33,633 bases of DNA from Bacteroidota bacterium (GTDB lineage: Bacteria; Bacteroidota; Bacteroidia; CAILMK01): positions 1-33,633 of the forward strand of contig JABDBQ010000032.1 of the NCBI GenBank assembly GCA_013288555.1, written 5' to 3'. The notes under the pieces were generated by a model. It did no database searches, was not told the origin of the DNA, and was given only the letters and a program-made list of their open reading frames with translations. The position numbers and the translations under genes were made by a program. Within the stretch, counting starts at the first letter, position 1. Each line of letters opens with the position of its first letter. Positions 15,352 through 22,930 of the stretch are shown here, in pieces.

Positions 15352-15987
15352 ATGGAAAACACATCTAAAATATCCGCCTCGGCAAGTGTCGTTGCAAAAC
15401 ATTTATTACGTTTAGGCTCAGTTCAGCTGAGTGTTGATCAGCCTTTTACCTGGGCTTCGGGAATTAAATCTCCTATTTATTGTGATAACCGTAAAATTAA
15501 TTCAGATGTCGAAGCACGCAATACGGTAGTAAATGCTTTTGTGGAATTAATTAAATCAGAATTTGCTGATGCGGAAGTGATTGCAGGTGTAGCTACTGGG
15601 GGTATTTCATTTGGTGCATTAATTGCTGACCGATTGAATCTTCCTTTTATTTATGTTAGACAGGCGCCTAAAGATCATGGATTAATGAAACAGGTTGAGG
15701 GAGGATTCGAAGCCGGTCAGAAAACTGTGGTAATAGAAGACCTGATCTCAACAGGCTCCAGCAGTATGAAAGCCGTGCATGGCCTTCGTGATGAAAATAT
15801 CAAGGTGCTCGGACTCATCAGTATCATGACCTATGGATTCCAGAAAGCAACAAAATTGTTTGACGAAGAAAAAGTCGATCAATGGAGTTTATGCAACCTT
15901 GATACCATGGTAGATGTAGCATTGGCGGAAGGGAAAATAAGTGCTGAAGACAAAGCTGCGATATTGAAATTCAGAGATGCGCAGTAA
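15352..15987 (+). CDS. pyrE: Orotate phosphoribosyltransferase
   Basis: A 211-aa PRTase converting orotate and PRPP to orotidine 5'-phosphate in pyrimidine synthesis. The PRPP-binding motif is VVIEDLISTGSSSMKA (from about 126), with the acidic pair Glu129-Asp130. The substrate loop is VRQAPKDHGLMKQVEG, and FTWASGIKSPIYCDNRK lies at the N-terminus as in other OPRTases. It is probably cotranscribed with aroK. It converges with the nucleotidyltransferase gene, with 10 bp between the stops. Confidence 0.96.
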   Translation: MENTSKISASASVVAKHLLRLGSVQLSVDQPFTWASGIKSPIYCDNRKINSDVEARNTVVNAFVELIKSEFADAEVIAGVATGGISFGALIADRLNLPFIYVRQAPKDHGLMKQVEGGFEAGQKTVVIEDLISTGSSSMKAVHGLRDENIKVLGLISIMTYGFQKATKLFDEEKVDQWSLCNLDTMVDVALAEGKISAEDKAAILKFRDAQ

Positions 15988-15997
15988 ATGCGAGTTC

Positions 15998-16474
15998 TTA
16001 ATAAGATTTATCCCTTATTTTTTTTAATTGTTCTGCATCATCTTTGTCTTTCAAGCGATTATTGATTTCTTTTTCATGTATTAGTTGGTTGATGTGCAAT
16101 ACTTTAACATGAATACCTTCAACTGGTTCCCAATCAATACTTTTGTCATAACAAGAAGCAAAATCAGCTTGTGCAAATCCAGTTAAATCTGCCATTACAT
16201 CAAGATATACTCCATTATTCATCATAATTTCAGCATATCCGGCAATCAGAGGGTAATCCATGTATATTTCCGCACCCACAATTTTATAATCTTCTAGAGC
16301 AGTGACAAATTTTTTCCTGTTTTCAATAGTGTCTTCCAGCCAAATATCCACATCTCCTGTTGTCCGGGTGTAGCCATAATAGTTTACAGCAATACCCCCT
16401 ACTAGAATAAACCTCACATCGTTATCACTAAGGGCTTTTAAAAGTTCAAGCGAATCTTCTTCAAGAATATTCAT
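15998..16474 (-). CDS. DUF6036-like nucleotidyltransferase, possible toxin or antitoxin
   Basis: A 158-aa minimal nucleotidyltransferase. The signature is FILVGGIAVNYYGYTRTTGDVDIWLE, with Gly26-Gly27 and the metal-binding pair Asp41 and Asp43. The third acidic position is likely in VYLDVMADLTGF. Related proteins (AbiEii, MenT, MntA) act in toxin-antitoxin or defence systems by adding nucleotides to tRNA or to a partner protein. The C-terminal HIKVLHINQLIHEKE...KDKDDAEQLKKI block is usual for the DUF6036 type. It overlaps the 66-aa gene by 4 nt (ATGA) and shares its promoter. No HEPN gene is present. Confidence 0.8.
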   Translation of the reverse strand: MNILEEDSLELLKALSDNDVRFILVGGIAVNYYGYTRTTGDVDIWLEDTIENRKKFVTALEDYKIVGAEIYMDYPLIAGYAEIMMNNGVYLDVMADLTGFAQADFASCYDKSIDWEPVEGIHVKVLHINQLIHEKEINNRLKDKDDAEQLKKIRDKSY

Positions 16475-16671
16475 GAATCTTTTCTTTTTAGTATAATTCC
16501 CTTTCCTTGAGGCAATTTCAATGGACCGCCTTTAACCATTATAGCCATGATGTTAAGGGTAAACATCAACCTGATCCGCTCATTTGGCGTCTTTTCCAGA
16601 TTGCGCATCAGCCTCATCTCTTCAATGTCTTCCCTTGTTGTACCTGGTGGATGCAGGATAATTTTTCCCAT
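16471..16671 (-). CDS. 66-aa partner of the nucleotidyltransferase
   Basis: A small basic protein (MGKIILHPPGTTREDIEEMR, then TPNERIRLMFTLNIMAIMV, ending PLKLPQGKGIILKRK). It has a predicted helical centre and a Lys/Gly-rich C-terminus. No HEPN (R-x4-6-H) or helix-turn-helix motif is seen. Its gene is first in a two-gene operon, overlapping the nucleotidyltransferase by 4 nt. A well-formed promoter (16676-16704) places the transcript start at or near its ATG. I recall similar small proteins ahead of such nucleotidyltransferases in other Bacteroidota, but no described function. Confidence 0.75.
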   Translation of the reverse strand: MGKIILHPPGTTREDIEEMRLMRNLEKTPNERIRLMFTLNIMAIMVKGGPLKLPQGKGIILKRKDS

Positions 16672-16675
16672 AATT

Positions 16676-16704
16676 CAAAGTTAGCGAATCATGATGATTT
16701 GCAA
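16676..16704 (-). promoter_or_regulatory. Promoter of the 66-aa/nucleotidyltransferase operon
   Basis: On the minus strand TTG (16702-16704), 18 nt, then TAACTTTG (16676-16683) match the Bacteroidota TTTG-N17-23-TAnnTTTG pattern. The -7 box ends 4 nt before the ATG at 16671, so the mRNA is probably leaderless. The -33 element abuts the divergent L,D-transpeptidase start. Confidence 0.6.
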
Positions 16705-16707
16705 TGA

Positions 16708-17397
16708 ATGCATAGTTTTGTATCTTTAACTGTTTTGAACTTGAATAACCTCGAACCATATCTTCGTAATTCTACCCAACTCATCGTTGCAAATGCTACT
16801 GACTGGAACAGCCATCAAGCTAAAATGCAGTGGTTTGAACGGGCTTCAGTGAATGATAAGTGGCAACCATATAATGAACCTTTTGATGTTGTCATAGGCA
16901 AAAAAGGCCTTGCCTATGGACAAAGCCAGATTCCGGTTCCTGAAGGCATTATAGATTTTAAAAAAGAAGGTGACATGAAATCTCCTGCCGGTTTATTCGG
17001 GTTTTGTTTTGCATTTGGATATGCCAAAGAACCAGATCCCGTAATAAACTGGCCTTATCTTCACATTGATGAAAATTTTGTCGGGGTGGATGATCCGGAT
17101 TCAAGATATTATAATTGTATCGTGGATCAATCAAAACTCAAACCCCAAGACTGGAAATCTGCCGAAACCATGTACAGGTCGGATGGGTTATATAAATGGG
17201 GAATGGTTATAGATTATAACTTCAATCCTTTCGTAAAATCGGGCGGCTCACAAATCTTTCTGCATATCTGGCGCGGCCCGGAATCTGGAACCGAAGGCTG
17301 CACAGCTATGCCTGAAAATAAAATGCTTGAACTGCTGCAATGGCTTGACGGCAAACGAAATCCATTGTTATGGCAAGGAGTGAATATTTCGATTTGA
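16708..17397 (+). CDS. L,D-transpeptidase (YkuD/ErfK) family protein
   Basis: A 229-aa protein. The catalytic block is SQIFLHIWRGPESGTEGCTA, with His186 and the nucleophile Cys198. The YkuD domain begins near residue 58 (FDVVIGKKGLAYG). Family members cross-link peptidoglycan, attach lipoproteins to it or trim it, in the periplasm. No clear signal peptide is visible. A TGA directly precedes the ATG at 16708, so the protein cannot start earlier. TAGTTTTG at 16713-16720 fits a -7 box and, if real, would move the start to TTG 16735 (LNLNNLEPYL). The start is therefore uncertain. Confidence 0.85.
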   Translation: MHSFVSLTVLNLNNLEPYLRNSTQLIVANATDWNSHQAKMQWFERASVNDKWQPYNEPFDVVIGKKGLAYGQSQIPVPEGIIDFKKEGDMKSPAGLFGFCFAFGYAKEPDPVINWPYLHIDENFVGVDDPDSRYYNCIVDQSKLKPQDWKSAETMYRSDGLYKWGMVIDYNFNPFVKSGGSQIFLHIWRGPESGTEGCTAMPENKMLELLQWLDGKRNPLLWQGVNISI

Positions 17398-17417
17398 AAT
17401 ATTTTCAATCACTAACT

Positions 17418-17441
17418 CACCAATTCACCAATTCACCAATT
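17418..17441. repeat. 8-bp tandem repeat (CACCAATT) x3
   Basis: Three exact copies of CACCAATT lie between the convergent L,D-transpeptidase and guaB stops. It is one of several simple word repeats found only between genes in this window. Confidence 0.85.
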
Positions 17442-17443
17442 TT

Positions 17444-18916
17444 TCAAGAAGGACTGTAATTCGGCGCTTCTTTTGTAATATAAACATCGTGAGGATGGCT
17501 TTCGCGAATACCGCTGGATGTGATCTTGATGAATTGTGCTTTCTTAAGATCTTCAATGTTTTTGGCTCCTGCATAACCCATACCTGCCCGCAATCCGCCA
17601 ACAAACTGGTAAATCACTTCTGATAAAGGTCCTTTTGCGGGAACCCTTCCCACGATGCCTTCCGGAACCAGTTTTTTGATCTCTTCTTCAGGGTCCTGGA
17701 AATAGCGGTCGCCAGACCCTTGTTTCATCGCTTCAACCGAACCCATACCCCTGTATGTTTTGAACTTACGACCTTCATAAATAATGGTTTCACCTGGAGC
17801 TTCTTCAACTCCTGCGAAAATACCTCCCGCCATAATACTGCTGGCACCAGCTACTATCGCTTTTACCAGGTCACCTGTAAAATGGATACCCCCGTCTGCG
17901 ATAATCGGGACACCAGACCCTTTCAAGGCTTTGGCACATAGCATAATGGCAGTCAATTGCGGCATACCTATACCTGCAATAACACGAGTAGTACAAATTG
18001 AACCAGGTCCTACGCCTACTTTAACAGCATCGGCACCGGCTTTTACCAATGCAAGAGCTCCATCCCCAGTGGCAACATTTCCCGCTATGATCTGGATATC
18101 CGGGAATTTTTTTCTGACCCTGTTAATGGTTTCCAGTACGCCTTTGGAATGCCCGTGTGCTGTATCAATGACAAGTACATCAGCACCGGCTTTCATCAGG
18201 GCTTCTACGCGTTCTTCGATGTTCTGTGTAATACCCACTGCGGCACCCGCCCGCAACCTTCCGTACTGATCTTTGCAGGAATTGGGATAAGATTTCAGTT
18301 TTTCAATATCCCTGAAAGTAATGAGTCCCTTCAGTTTACCATCTTTAGTAACAACCGGAAGTTTTTCAATTTTATAGTTTTTCAGAATTTCTTCTGCTTT
18401 TTTCAGATCGGTGTTTTCGGGTGCGGTGATCAGGTTTTCTTTGGTCATAATTTCTGCGACACCGCGATTGAAATTTCTCTCAAATCTCAGGTCACGGTTG
18501 GTCAATATTCCCTGTAAAACATTATTCTCATCGACAATCGGTATGCCCCCGATTTTGTTTTCCTTCATAATCTTCAAGGCATCGGATACAATAGCATCTT
18601 TATTCAAAGTAATCGGGTCCTGGATCATCCCGCTTTCTGAACGTTTTACCCGGCGTACTTCATCTGCCTGGCGCTCGATACTCATGTTTTTATGAATGAT
18701 ACCTATCCCTCCCTCCCGGGCCATGGCGATAGCCAACTCCGATTCAGTAACCGTATCCATGGCTGCCGAAATGATCGGTACATTGATTTTAATGTTTCGG
18801 GTGAGTTGTGTTTCGAGATTCGTTTCGTAAGGCAGAACCTCGGAATAAGCAGGAACAACCAACACATCATCGTAGGTTAATCCTTCTTCAAGAAATTTTT
18901 CGGGAGTAGAAGCCAT
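17444..18916 (-). CDS. guaB: IMP dehydrogenase
   Basis: A 490-aa enzyme oxidising IMP to XMP, the committed step to GTP. The TIM barrel is interrupted by a CBS pair (about 96-215). The catalytic cysteine is Cys308 in [15 protein letters not shown]. The flap motif and YRGMGS follow ([13 protein letters not shown]), and the C-terminal Arg-Tyr flap region includes GDRYFQ. Length is standard. It is a single gene with its own -7 box at 18946-18953. Confidence 0.97.
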   Translation of the reverse strand: MASTPEKFLEEGLTYDDVLVVPAYSEVLPYETNLETQLTRNIKINVPIISAAMDTVTESELAIAMAREGGIGIIHKNMSIERQADEVRRVKRSESGMIQDPITLNKDAIVSDALKIMKENKIGGIPIVDENNVLQGILTNRDLRFERNFNRGVAEIMTKENLITAPENTDLKKAEEILKNYKIEKLPVVTKDGKLKGLITFRDIEKLKSYPNSCKDQYGRLRAGAAVGITQNIEERVEALMKAGADVLVIDTAHGHSKGVLETINRVRKKFPDIQIIAGNVATGDGALALVKAGADAVKVGVGPGSICTTRVIAGIGMPQLTAIMLCAKALKGSGVPIIADGGIHFTGDLVKAIVAGASSIMAGGIFAGVEEAPGETIIYEGRKFKTYRGMGSVEAMKQGSGDRYFQDPEEEIKKLVPEGIVGRVPAKGPLSEVIYQFVGGLRAGMGYAGAKNIEDLKKAQFIKITSSGIRESHPHDVYITKEAPNYSPS

Positions 18917-18945
18917 GGTGCAAATAATTTAGATTATTTGCCGTG

Positions 18946-18953
18946 CAAAATTA
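18946..18953 (-). promoter_or_regulatory. -7 promoter box of guaB
   Basis: TAATTTTG on the minus strand matches TAnnTTTG exactly, 29 nt before the guaB ATG. No exact -33 TTTG is found at the usual spacing. No purine riboswitch-like structure is evident in the short leader. Confidence 0.5.
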
Positions 18954-19039
18954 GAGAAACTTTCTGAGAATTTCAGAAGTAATCTGCGCGTCCGCAATTA
19001 AACCGGCCGGGAATCGGCTCGGATTCCTTTAGAAAGTAC

Positions 19040-19072
19040 AAAAAAAACCGGCACCTGAACGCAGGTGCCGGT
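19040..19072 (-). terminator. Rho-independent terminator of the DUF1573 gene
   Basis: A perfect 11-bp GC-rich stem (ACCGGCACCTG at 19047-19057, CAGGTGCCGGT at 19062-19072) with a 4-nt loop. On the minus strand it is followed by a run of eight T (19040-19047). It lies 22 nt after the DUF1573 stop and is the clearest canonical terminator in the window. Confidence 0.9.
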
Positions 19073-19093
19073 AACTCAATAAACTTTTTACTT

Positions 19094-19516
19094 TTAATTT
19101 TTTGCAGGGGCAGCAGCTGGTTTTGCAACTACTTCACCGTGAATGATAAGAACGGTTACATCACCGCCATCAGTAGTCACAGTTACGCTTTTGTTATATG
19201 AACCCATTGCCATTGCATTATATGTCGCTTTTACATAACCTGATTTTCCAGGAGCAACCGGTTCTTTCGTGTAATCTGAAGTGGTACATCCACAGCCAGG
19301 TTGAACGGTTTTCAGTGCTACAGGTTCTTTACCGTTGTTTGTAAATTTGAACGTGGCAGAAGCAGGGGTTCCTTGTGGAATTTTGCCCATGTCAATATTT
19401 TCAGTTGCCCATTTCAGCGGGGCAGTTTTTGGTGCCGGGTTGGTTGCCGTTTGAGCGAACGCTCCGACACTGAACATCAACATAAGAGCGAAGGTAGAAA
19501 CGAAGATCCTTTTCAT
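19094..19516 (-). CDS. DUF1573 domain secreted protein
   Basis: A 140-aa exported protein: signal peptide (MKRIFVSTFALMLMFSVGAFAQ), then one DUF1573 domain, an Ig-like (ASH-type) fold. Its pattern is W-A-x-E-N-I-D-M-G-K-I-P-Q-G, then FTNNGKEPVAL, PGCGCTT and PGKSGYVKATYN. The CGC motif is characteristic, but the function of the family is unknown. The Ala/Pro-rich ends suggest flexible tails. The gene has its own promoter (TAAATTTG at 19559-19566) and terminator, so it is likely a well-expressed single gene. Confidence 0.9.
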   Translation of the reverse strand: MKRIFVSTFALMLMFSVGAFAQTATNPAPKTAPLKWATENIDMGKIPQGTPASATFKFTNNGKEPVALKTVQPGCGCTTSDYTKEPVAPGKSGYVKATYNAMAMGSYNKSVTVTTDGGDVTVLIIHGEVVAKPAAAPAKN

Positions 19517-19558
19517 GATTAAGTCTTTTTTAGTTTACTATTATTTAAGTTTAAAGTT

Positions 19559-19566
19559 CAAATTTA
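19559..19566 (-). promoter_or_regulatory. -7 promoter box of the DUF1573 gene
   Basis: TAAATTTG on the minus strand matches TAnnTTTG, leaving a leader of about 35-42 nt before the ATG at 19516. Confidence 0.5.
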
Positions 19567-19652
19567 GTATAAAAATGAGATGCAGCTGTTAATAATGATT
19601 GAACTTTTGTTAATGAAATGTTAACAGGGAGGTTTTCGACCGGCAAAATCCT

Positions 19653-19660
19653 TAATTTAG
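19653..19660 (+). promoter_or_regulatory. -7 promoter box of the histidine kinase gene
   Basis: TAATTTAG has one mismatch to TAnnTTTG and ends 4 nt before the GTG start at 19665, which implies a leaderless or nearly leaderless mRNA. Confidence 0.4.
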
Positions 19661-19664
19661 CGCT

Positions 19665-20948
19665 GTGACAAGAAACACCATCAGGCTGGTTGCGCTTTTA
19701 GGCACCATCTCCATCATCGGGATTATAGTCATCCAGATCTATTGGGTGCAGAAAGCCTTCGATATCAGGCAGAAACAGTTTAACCAGACTGTCAATATCG
19801 CCCTCAAAAATGTTGCTGACAATATTGTGGCCTTTAACCATGGTGTGCCGCTCAGTGAAAACCCCGTAAACCAGGTATCTTCAAATTATTATGTAGTAAA
19901 TGTGAATACAGTTATAGATGCGGGAGTACTGGATCATTATCTGCGTGAGGCTTTTGTGGCTGTAAACATGAACCAGGATTATGAATATGCCATATATGAT
20001 TGTGCCACAAACCAGATGGTTTTCGGGACCTATGTGAGTCCAACGGGCCATGAAGAAAAGATGTATCCTTCTGTCAATCTGCCGGTATCCAACAAATTCA
20101 CTTATTATTTCGGCATATTTTTCCCGAACGAATCCAACTTTATAACAGGGGCAGGAGAAATGGGAATCTGGGTATTTTCTTCGGCCATTCTCTTAATAGT
20201 TATGACTTTTTTCGGCTATGCTATCTATATAATACTCAAACAGTCAAGGCTCTCTGAAATACAGAAGGATTTTGTGAACAATATGACCCATGAGTTCAAA
20301 ACACCGCTTTCTACTATTGCTGTTTCTGCGGATGTTTTGTCAAATCCATCTTCACTTAATAATCCCGATGTATATTTCAATTATGTCAGTATCATTAAGC
20401 AGGAAAACAGCCGGCTGGTAAGCCAGGTAGAAAAAGCGCTTCAGATGGCGAACCTCGACAGTGGACGCGTAAAGCTCAGCCGCGAAAAAATGGATATGCA
20501 CGAGTTGCTTCGCAATGCGATGGATAAAATGAGATTAGGCTATAAAAACAAGATCGTTAATATATCCCATGAATTTGAGGCGACAAATGTGGAAGTGATG
20601 GCTGATAAAGTCCATGTGTCAAACCTGATATTTAATTTGCTCGATAATGCCATCAAATACAGTCCTGAAACGGCAGAAATCATGGTAAAAACCTGGAACA
20701 AAAAGCGGGCACTTTATATATCTATTGCCGATAAAGGAATCGGTCTAAAAAAATCGGACCGTAAAAAAGTTTTCGATAAATTTTACCGTGTTTCAACCGG
20801 TAATGTACACAATGTAAAGGGTTTCGGCCTTGGACTGCATTATGTTAAAAATATTGTTCGGGCACATCGCTGGCACATATCGCTGGTGAGCGAACCTGGC
20901 ATAGGCACGACATTTACCATTCAAATACCACTGAAAGAAAATGAATAA
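19665..20948 (+). CDS. Membrane sensor histidine kinase
   Basis: A 427-aa kinase. One membrane helix lies at about 6-27 and another at about 167-191, enclosing a 140-residue periplasmic sensor without a recognised domain. The phospho-acceptor is His209 in NNMTHEFKTPLSTI. The ATPase domain has the N box (NLLDNAIKYS), G1 (DKGIGLKK), F box (KFYRVSTGNVHN) and G2 (GFGLGLHYV). The start is GTG. The gene overlaps its response regulator by 8 bp. The signal sensed cannot be told from the sequence. Confidence 0.94.
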   Translation: MTRNTIRLVALLGTISIIGIIVIQIYWVQKAFDIRQKQFNQTVNIALKNVADNIVAFNHGVPLSENPVNQVSSNYYVVNVNTVIDAGVLDHYLREAFVAVNMNQDYEYAIYDCATNQMVFGTYVSPTGHEEKMYPSVNLPVSNKFTYYFGIFFPNESNFITGAGEMGIWVFSSAILLIVMTFFGYAIYIILKQSRLSEIQKDFVNNMTHEFKTPLSTIAVSADVLSNPSSLNNPDVYFNYVSIIKQENSRLVSQVEKALQMANLDSGRVKLSREKMDMHELLRNAMDKMRLGYKNKIVNISHEFEATNVEVMADKVHVSNLIFNLLDNAIKYSPETAEIMVKTWNKKRALYISIADKGIGLKKSDRKKVFDKFYRVSTGNVHNVKGFGLGLHYVKNIVRAHRWHISLVSEPGIGTTFTIQIPLKENE

Positions 20949-21657
20949 CCAGATCGAAAAAATATCCGGTGCCAGGATCATGCTTGTGGAAGACGACATG
21001 AACCTGAGTTATGTTACTCGTGATAATCTTGAAAAACATGGATTTAAAGTTGCTGCCTTCGAAGATGGCGAATCGGCCCTTGAGGCTTTCCATAAAGAAC
21101 CATTTGATCTATGCATTCTTGATGTCATGCTGCCGAAGCTTGATGGTTTCAGCCTTGCGAAAGAGATCAGGGATAAAAATGATAATATCCCGATCATATT
21201 TCTGACAGCAAAGTCTTTAAAGGAAGATAGAATTGCCGGACTCAGGCTGGGAGCAGATGATTATATGACCAAACCCTTCAGTATTGAAGAACTTATCTTA
21301 AAAGCAGAGATATTTCTGCGACGTACCCGGGCCGGCCATCCGGCATTGCAAAAAAATATTTTCACGATAGGGCAATACCGTTTTGATTTCCAGGAGCTTT
21401 TACTGCAATATAAAGACGAGAGTTCGGAAAATCTCACCCAGAAAGAAGCTGAATTGCTGAAATATTTTTGCCTGAACCTGAACAAAGCCCTGAAGCGCGA
21501 AGACATATTAAATGCTGTATGGGGCGATGATGATTATTTTGCCGGAAGAAGTCTTGATGTTTTCATTTCGAGACTCCGGAAATATCTTTCCAAAGACAAA
21601 AACATCCGCATCGAAAACATCCACAGTCACGGATTTCGGATGGAATTGGGGGAATAA
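20941..21657 (+). CDS. OmpR/PhoB family response regulator
   Basis: A 238-aa two-domain regulator. The receiver has the acidic pocket (Glu17, Asp18, Asp19), the phospho-acceptor Asp61 in LDVMLPKLDGF, and the conserved Lys in DDYMTKPFS. The C-terminal winged helix ends RIENIHSHGFRMELGE; LTQKEAELLKYF and SRLRKYL are typical of the family. It is the partner of the overlapping kinase. Its last 36 bp (to 21660) recur, diverged, at 21901-21936. Confidence 0.95.
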   Translation: MNNQIEKISGARIMLVEDDMNLSYVTRDNLEKHGFKVAAFEDGESALEAFHKEPFDLCILDVMLPKLDGFSLAKEIRDKNDNIPIIFLTAKSLKEDRIAGLRLGADDYMTKPFSIEELILKAEIFLRRTRAGHPALQKNIFTIGQYRFDFQELLLQYKDESSENLTQKEAELLKYFCLNLNKALKREDILNAVWGDDDYFAGRSLDVFISRLRKYLSKDKNIRIENIHSHGFRMELGE

Positions 21658-21660
21658 TAA
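21625..21660 (+). repeat. Direct repeat, copy 1 (3' end of the response regulator)
   Basis: These 36 bp match 21901-21936 at 30 positions, including TTCGGATGGA and GGGGAATAATAA. Both copies are read in the same frame, giving SHGFRMELGE here and SHIFRMELGE in copy 2, and both end in the double stop TAATAA. The repeat brackets the DUF2281 gene. Confidence 0.85.
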
Positions 21661-21681
21661 ACTCTTTTTGAGTTTTATTTG

Positions 21682-21689
21682 TAATTTTG
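21682..21689 (+). promoter_or_regulatory. -7 promoter box of the DUF2281 gene
   Basis: TAATTTTG matches TAnnTTTG and ends 25 nt before the ATG at 21715. The gene therefore seems to carry its own promoter inside the direct repeats. Confidence 0.45.
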
Positions 21690-21714
21690 ATTCAGGATAA
21701 ATGTTTTGACCACT

Positions 21715-21933
21715 ATGACCGATAAACTTATTCTTAAAAATTTGCAAACACTTCCTGAACAGTTGAAGAAGGAAGCGCTTGACTTTATATTGTTTCTGCA
21801 AATGCGTGCTGAGAATAAAAAAAACAATCCCCGTGGCAAGCGTAAATTCGGAAGTTCTAAAGGGAAATATAAACTTTCTAAAGATTTTGATGCGCCTCAG
21901 AGCCACATTTTTCGGATGGAGTTAGGGGAATAA
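21715..21933 (+). CDS. DUF2281 family small protein with a borrowed C-terminus
   Basis: A 72-aa protein. LPEQLKKEALDFILFLQMRA and GKRKFGSSKGKYKLSKDFDAP match DUF2281, a family of small antitoxin-like proteins often encoded beside PIN-type toxins. After DFDAP the family usually continues with a short acidic tail (EDFKEYM-like). Here it instead reads SHIFRMELGE, a copy of the end of the upstream response regulator. No toxin gene follows. ATG 21715 is preferred over the in-frame TTG at 21706. The 3' end overlaps the frameshifted gene on the other strand. Confidence 0.8.
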   Translation: MTDKLILKNLQTLPEQLKKEALDFILFLQMRAENKKNNPRGKRKFGSSKGKYKLSKDFDAPQSHIFRMELGE

Positions 21934-21936
21934 TAA
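21901..21936 (+). repeat. Direct repeat, copy 2 (3' end of the DUF2281 gene)
   Basis: The second, diverged copy of the 36-bp repeat (6 mismatches). It supplies the last ten codons and stop of the DUF2281 gene. The junction falls right after the conserved DFDAP of that family. Confidence 0.85.
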
Positions 21937-22930
21937 GCCGAGATGTAAACATCGCGTGTTTACAAATATCATCTTTCCAATATCACTGTTCCTTCTTTCT
22001 TTTATGATGTTGTTCCCCTTAAAGTCATTTGCCTTCAGTGAGTTATAATTTACTGTATCATATATATACAACTTTGTAAACTTAAAGTGATAGGTATTAG
22101 CGGAAGATGTCGCTACACCAGTATAATTACCCGACTTTAAATGGCTCATGTCTAGGTTTTGCAATTCTGTTGCACTAATGTTTTCTCTTTTGAAAACAGT
22201 TTTTCCGCTATCATCAAAAATTGTAAAAAATAAATCAGGTTCTGAATTAGGGATTTTTATTGTGATTACACTGTTAACCGGATTTGGGTATACCTCTATA
22301 TTCAGAACGGGACTATTTTAAATTTTCTTGTATAACACCTCCTCGGATATTCGGTTCAGAGAATGTTCCACAAGAGGTAAACAGGTGGCCGGTTTGGGAA
22401 CAAAAAAATTCTCGGGCTGCATTTACACTTGGGAAAGATGTATCTCCACTTGATACTGCAAGGGTATCACCATTTTGAATTTGATAAAGCATCGTATTCA
22501 CGTACAGTTGAATATTTTTAGGATTCTCCTTTGGTGCTGATAGCGAAGCCATGTAAGTTTTGGTACACAAGAATATCCCAGTATTGCCTTTATAGAGTCC
22601 AGATCCATCGAAAACCAATATATTGTTTCCGATACCAGCGTTACCATGTTTAGTTGTTCCTGGCAAATGAGCATCTTGTTGCGTAGTTATTTCAATATCG
22701 CCACAACGTATATTCCCTTTAAAAATTTTACTTATTTTCACGATATTAGAGGTGTAAATATTACTATCCGCTGCTAAAAAAGGTGTAGATGAAATGACTC
22801 GTCCTTCAAAGATGTACTGGGAATTTTTAATACTTGTCCCTATCGGAATTTTCATGAATTGACCAATTGAGAATTTACAAACACATAATAGCACCAATAT
22901 TTGATAAAAAACAATTTTTATAAAATTCAT
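21922..22930 (-). pseudogene. Frameshifted secreted T9SS protein
   Basis: The first 205 codons (22930 to TAG at 22313) encode a signal peptide and a domain of the YIFEGRVISSTPF...TSNIVKISKIFKGNI type seen in secreted Bacteroidota proteins of unknown function. In another frame, directly downstream, comes LNIEVYPNPVNSVITIKIP...FTIFDDSGKTVF...LDMSHLKSGNY, a T9SS sorting domain without a start codon. Removing one A from the run at 22316-22319 joins the two frames (ENLNSPVLNIEV). The tail after LKSGNY is about 35 residues longer than usual before GKMIFVN, so a second change is likely. The domain can no longer reach the secretion signal unless slippage or a sequencing error is involved. Confidence 0.75.
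21944..21964. terminator. Small hairpin after the DUF2281 gene
   Basis: TGTAAACA and TGTTTACA pair around the loop TCGCG (8-bp perfect stem). It lies 10 nt past the DUF2281 stop. There is no following T-tract, so a terminator role is only possible. Confidence 0.35.

Noticed and set aside
16507..16707. A 66-codon plus-strand frame opposite the nucleotidyltransferase partner gene
   Set aside because: The minus-strand gene has a matching promoter and a 4-nt overlap with the next gene; the plus-strand frame has neither.
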